The notes under the pieces: generated by a model
Databases searched by the model: none
Seen by the model: only the letters and a program-made list of their open reading frames with translations
What the model was told of the DNA's origin: nothing
Source: Flavobacterium sp. ZT3R18
GTDB lineage: Bacteria > Bacteroidota > Bacteroidia > Flavobacteriales > Flavobacteriaceae
Direction: 5' to 3'
Assembly: GCF_007097385.1 (NCBI RefSeq)
Contig: NZ_VJZS01000017.1
Location: 32,170-96,169, forward strand
Length of the DNA: 64,000 bases
Program-made: the position numbers and the translations under genes
Shown: one piece after another, positions 62,101 to 64,000 of the stretch
Numbering within the stretch: position 1 is the stretch's first letter
Layout: each line of letters opens with the position of its first letter

Positions 62101-64000
62101 TGTAAATGGAACCGCTACTTTAACCCCAGGTTCCATTACCGCAAACCAAAGTTCCTGTGCAGGATTTAATCCTGCAGCATTTACCGCACCAACAGCTCCA
62201 ACTGGTGGAGTTGGAAATTTTAGTTATATATGGCAATCTTCAACCGACAATATCAACTTCACCACTATTTCTGGTGCAACCGCATCTACTTATGATGCCC
62301 CTTCAATTAGCCAAACAACATACTACCGTCGTTGGGTAATTTCTGGAACAAATGGTGGTGGATGCAGTGCTGTTAGTAATACTATTACGGTTTCAGTCGG
62401 AACTCTACCAGCTCCCGTTATTGGAACTATTACACAACCCACTTGTGCTTTAGCGACAGGTAGCGTGGTGTTAAGCGGCTTGCCGGGAGGAAGCTGGACC
62501 ATAAACCCGGGAAATATTGCAGGTAGTACCGTAAGCACTACGATCTCTGGACTTGCTGCCGGCACTTATAATTTTACGGTAACACAGTCATCATGTACTT
62601 CGCTAGCATCTGCCAATGTGGGTATTAATGCGCAACCAGTTACGCCAGCAGCGCCTACGGCCAGTGTAACGATACAACCTACGTGTACTACTCCAAAAGG
62701 GACAATAGTGATCACAGTTCCAGCACCGGCAGGAAATGTTACTTATACCGTAACCGGAACAGCTCCGGTTGTGGCAGCGGTAACACAAGCAGGAGCTACA
62801 TTTGCAAACTTAAATCCAGGAACTTATTCGGTAACTACTACCAATTCTACATCTGGATGTACTTCAAGTGCAATAAGTCTATCGGTAAATGCAGTTCCAG
62901 CAAATCCAGCAGCACCTACGGCCAGTGTAACGATACAACCTACGTGTACTACTCCAAAAGGGACAATAGTAATCATGACACCAGCACCAGCAGGAAATGT
63001 TACTTATACCGTAACCGGAACAGCTCCGGTTGTGGCAGCGGTAACGCAAGCAGGAGCTACATTTGCAAACTTAAATCCAGGAACTTATTCGGTAACCACC
63101 ACCAATACTACTACAGGATGTACTTCAAGTGCAATAAGTCTTACGGTGAATGCAGTACCGGCAAATCCAGCAGCACCAACAGCGAGTGTAACTATACAGC
63201 CTAACTGTTCAGTAGCAACTGGGACAATAGTGATTACTGCTCCAGCGCCAGCGGCTAATGTTACTTATACCGTAACAGGAACCGCTCCAGTTGTCGCAGC
63301 GGTGACACAAGCAGGGGCTACATTTGCAAACTTAAATCCAGGAACTTATTCGGTAACCACCACCAATACTACTACAGGATGTACTTCGAGTGCAATAAGT
63401 CTTACGGTGAATACAGTACCGGCAAATCCAGCTGCACCAACAGCGAGTGTAACTATACAACCTACCTGTTCAGTGGCAACTGGGACAATAGTGATTACTG
63501 CTCCAGCGCCAGCGGCTAATGTTACCTATACCGTAACAGGAACCGCTCCAGTTGTCGCAGCGGTGACACAAGCGTCAGCTACATTTGCAAACTTAAACCC
63601 GGGAACTTATTCTGTAATCACTACCAATACTACTACGGGATGTACTTCGAGTGCAATAAGCCTAACGGTAAATGCACAACCAACCACCCCAGCGGTTCCG
63701 ACGCTCAGCAGCACGCCAGCGAGTTGTTTGGCAGACGGCACTAGCACGATTAGCAATTACCTCGCAGGCAACACCTATACATTTACCCCCGCAGGTCCAA
63801 CGGCAGGAGTGGGCGGATTGATCAGCGGCATGACCCTTGGCACTTCGTACACCGTTACGGCTAGTAGTGGAGGTTGTACCTCTGCGGCCTCGGCTTCGTT
63901 CAGCAATGCGGCTCAGGTGGTAACCCCAGCGGTTCCGACGCTCAGCAGCACGCCAGCGAGTTGTTTGGCAGACGGCACCAGCACGATTAGCAATTACCTC
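59189..64000 (+). CDS. Partial giant secreted Ig-like repeat protein (continues past window)
   Basis: The frame is open from the ATG at 59189 to the last base (1604 codons). It starts MKKFYLNSKLNVSKTFSLFW with a signal peptide ending near SIVAQ. It has a Gly-rich head of ~190 residues (PCGVTSITIEAWGGGGAGGA; many GGTGG runs), as in phage-tail-collar-like or adhesin heads. Alternating Ig-like units follow (VTPSSG...WYTVASGG...YYAEA and ...YQWRKNGVNL...TLTITNPAFSENG) three times at ~546-bp spacing. Next comes a unique stretch, then four 87-residue units at a 261-bp period and finally 79-residue units. A T9SS sorting domain is expected beyond the edge but not seen. It is divergent from the other giant gene. 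Confidence 0.85.
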   Translation, partial: MKKFYLNSKLNVSKTFSLFWIVFLFGNSIVAQTTTIPLTTPGSNTWTVPCGVTSITIEAWGGGGAGGAATINPSGGSGGGGGGYSTDIITVSPGQVISYTVGAGGTGGTGDGGNGITTTILSLIANGGGGGLQDIGAFGTGGIATGGATNTTGGDGSLGSITTGGAGGDSPNGGTGGATVSIESSGNAGTGPGGGGGGGLLLSAGASNGGNGADGQINIMYTTPTSLAAPIAVTPSSGIPICNGASTNLNATSVGNTINWYTVASGGISIGSSASGVNFSVSPTTNTTYYAEAQSSPGCVSSSRTATALVTVNAVPVITTQPATPTAVCAGSGTRFINVAATTLPLTYQWRKNGVNLVTGAPYTNVTTATLTITNPAFSENGASFDVIVTNAQGCIVTSNAVILTVNALPSAPTLVTPSSATGICAGASTNLNATSTGNTIYWYTVATGGANIGTSASGVNFSVTPAATTTYYAEARSAAACISSSRTATALITVNALASITTQPVAPAAVCAGSGIRTISVTATGASTYQWRKGGVDLTNVAPYSGVTTATLTITNPAFSENGATFNVVINGAGCPVTSNTVTLTVNDVPSAPTSVTPSSTLVVCGSSTNLNATSAGNTIYWYTVATGGANIGTSASGANFAVSPATATTYYAEARSAAGCISSSRTATGSVTVNPIPVITVQPVAPATACAGSGTTTISVTATGVATYQWRRNGVNLTNAAPYSGVTTATLTITSPATTDSGSFDVVLNSATCPVTSNAVTFTVNASPSPPTSVTPSSPLSFCSGAGSVNLNATSAGNTIYWYTVATGGASIGSSASGANFSVTPASTITYYAEARNAAGCNSARTATATITVSATPIVDIEFTERQNDNTYTINTCGNIAASENDLDVYSGNPAGVGAQTFGTATGQWQVSYNSGATWQNAPGPTSTTPQYVFDPVYTTFENVPGVYYFRLIITNNGCPGTSDTIILTVNGTATLTPGSITANQSSCAGFNPAAFTAPTAPTGGVGNFSYIWQSSTDNINFTTISGATASTYDAPSISQTTYYRRWVISGTNGGGCSAVSNTITVSVGTLPAPVIGTITQPTCALATGSVVLSGLPGGSWTINPGNIAGSTVSTTISGLAAGTYNFTVTQSSCTSLASANVGINAQPVTPAAPTASVTIQPTCTTPKGTIVITVPAPAGNVTYTVTGTAPVVAAVTQAGATFANLNPGTYSVTTTNSTSGCTSSAISLSVNAVPANPAAPTASVTIQPTCTTPKGTIVIMTPAPAGNVTYTVTGTAPVVAAVTQAGATFANLNPGTYSVTTTNTTTGCTSSAISLTVNAVPANPAAPTASVTIQPNCSVATGTIVITAPAPAANVTYTVTGTAPVVAAVTQAGATFANLNPGTYSVTTTNTTTGCTSSAISLTVNTVPANPAAPTASVTIQPTCSVATGTIVITAPAPAANVTYTVTGTAPVVAAVTQASATFANLNPGTYSVITTNTTTGCTSSAISLTVNAQPTTPAVPTLSSTPASCLADGTSTISNYLAGNTYTFTPAGPTAGVGGLISGMTLGTSYTVTASSGGCTSAASASFSNAAQVVTPAVPTLSSTPASCLADGTSTISNYL
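59884..61745. repeat. Coding repeat of ~546 bp, three to four units
   Basis: GTTACACCCAGCAGC-type starts recur near 59884, 60431, 60977 and 61516 (periods 546-547, 546, ~539). Each unit encodes two Ig-like domains; the last unit is only partly present. Divergence of ~20-25% between units indicates older duplications than the 261-bp series downstream. Confidence 0.7.
62651..63685. repeat. Coding repeat of 261 bp, four nearly identical copies
   Basis: The word GCACC(A/T)AC(G/A)GCGAGTG or its close form starts at 62651, 62912, 63173 and 63434, exactly 261 bp apart (87 codons). The units share long identical stretches, for example ACATTTGCAAACTTAAATCC. The high identity suggests recent expansion or gene conversion. 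Confidence 0.85.
63686..64000. repeat. Coding repeat of 237 bp, GC-richer, continuing past the edge
   Basis: ACCCCAGCGGTTCCGACGCT starts at 63686 and at 63923 (period 237 bp, 79 codons), and the second copy runs to the window end. Over the ~78 bases visible in both copies they differ at only one position I could see. Codons are GC-richer than in the preceding units, suggesting a separate origin. Confidence 0.8.

Overview
The window is AT-rich DNA that looks like a Flavobacterium-type member of the Bacteroidota. The evidence is SprB repeats, type IX secretion (T9SS) C-terminal sorting domains, giant secreted Ig/FN3/HYR proteins, promoters of the form TTG-N18..22-TAnnTTTG, almost no Shine-Dalgarno sequences, and many short palindromic repeats. 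No rRNA, tRNA, IS transposase or CRISPR array was recognised.

Layout. (1) Positions 1-28075 are entirely minus-strand and read as one long operon-like array. From its promoter near 28155 it runs: a 1562-aa secreted protein, a 692-aa FN3 protein, a 1954-aa SprB-repeat adhesin with a T9SS sorting domain, an 815-aa outer-membrane beta-barrel, and a 1886-aa multidomain protein (FN3, zincin protease, C-terminal RES/ADP-ribosyltransferase-like domain). A tightly packed run of small genes follows: a secreted PD-(D/E)XK-like protein, two paralogous beta-propeller proteins, a 49-aa gene, a SUKH-4-type immunity protein and two more immunity candidates. A second toxin-type gene then begins; its first ~1.44 kb is nearly identical to the 1886-aa gene before it diverges and leaves the window. 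I read this as a polymorphic toxin/immunity locus joined to its own surface-display or export genes. This is the most interesting system here.

(2) 28746-30677 is an amino-acid permease. (3) 31.1-37.2 kb is an accessory block flanked by two copies of a ~150-190 bp repeat: GNAT-MarR with a palindromic operator, RBBP9-like hydrolase, DUF3781-cupin fusion, SnoaL-like protein, a decayed beta-barrel gene, a DJ-1/PfpI protein and an AraC regulator. (4) 37.4-40.1 kb holds a GC-richer, probably acquired FAD monooxygenase with a CxxC...CxxC head, and an orphan membrane-anchored protein.

(5) 40.4-50.4 kb is mostly housekeeping: a Cys/Met-metabolism PLP enzyme with divergent Lrp regulator, an unknown 501-aa protein, a RelB/ParE-like pair with a nonsense-broken toxin, dihydrolipoyl dehydrogenase, two DoxX paralogues with a relic of the lpd 3' end between them (a fossil tandem duplication), a DUF4349 lipoprotein and pabB carrying in-frame palindromic repeats. 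(6) 50.5-64 kb contains two divergent giant surface-protein genes. Their shared intergenic region carries five ~79-bp tandem repeats.

Functional assignments come from motif recognition by eye; no database search was run.
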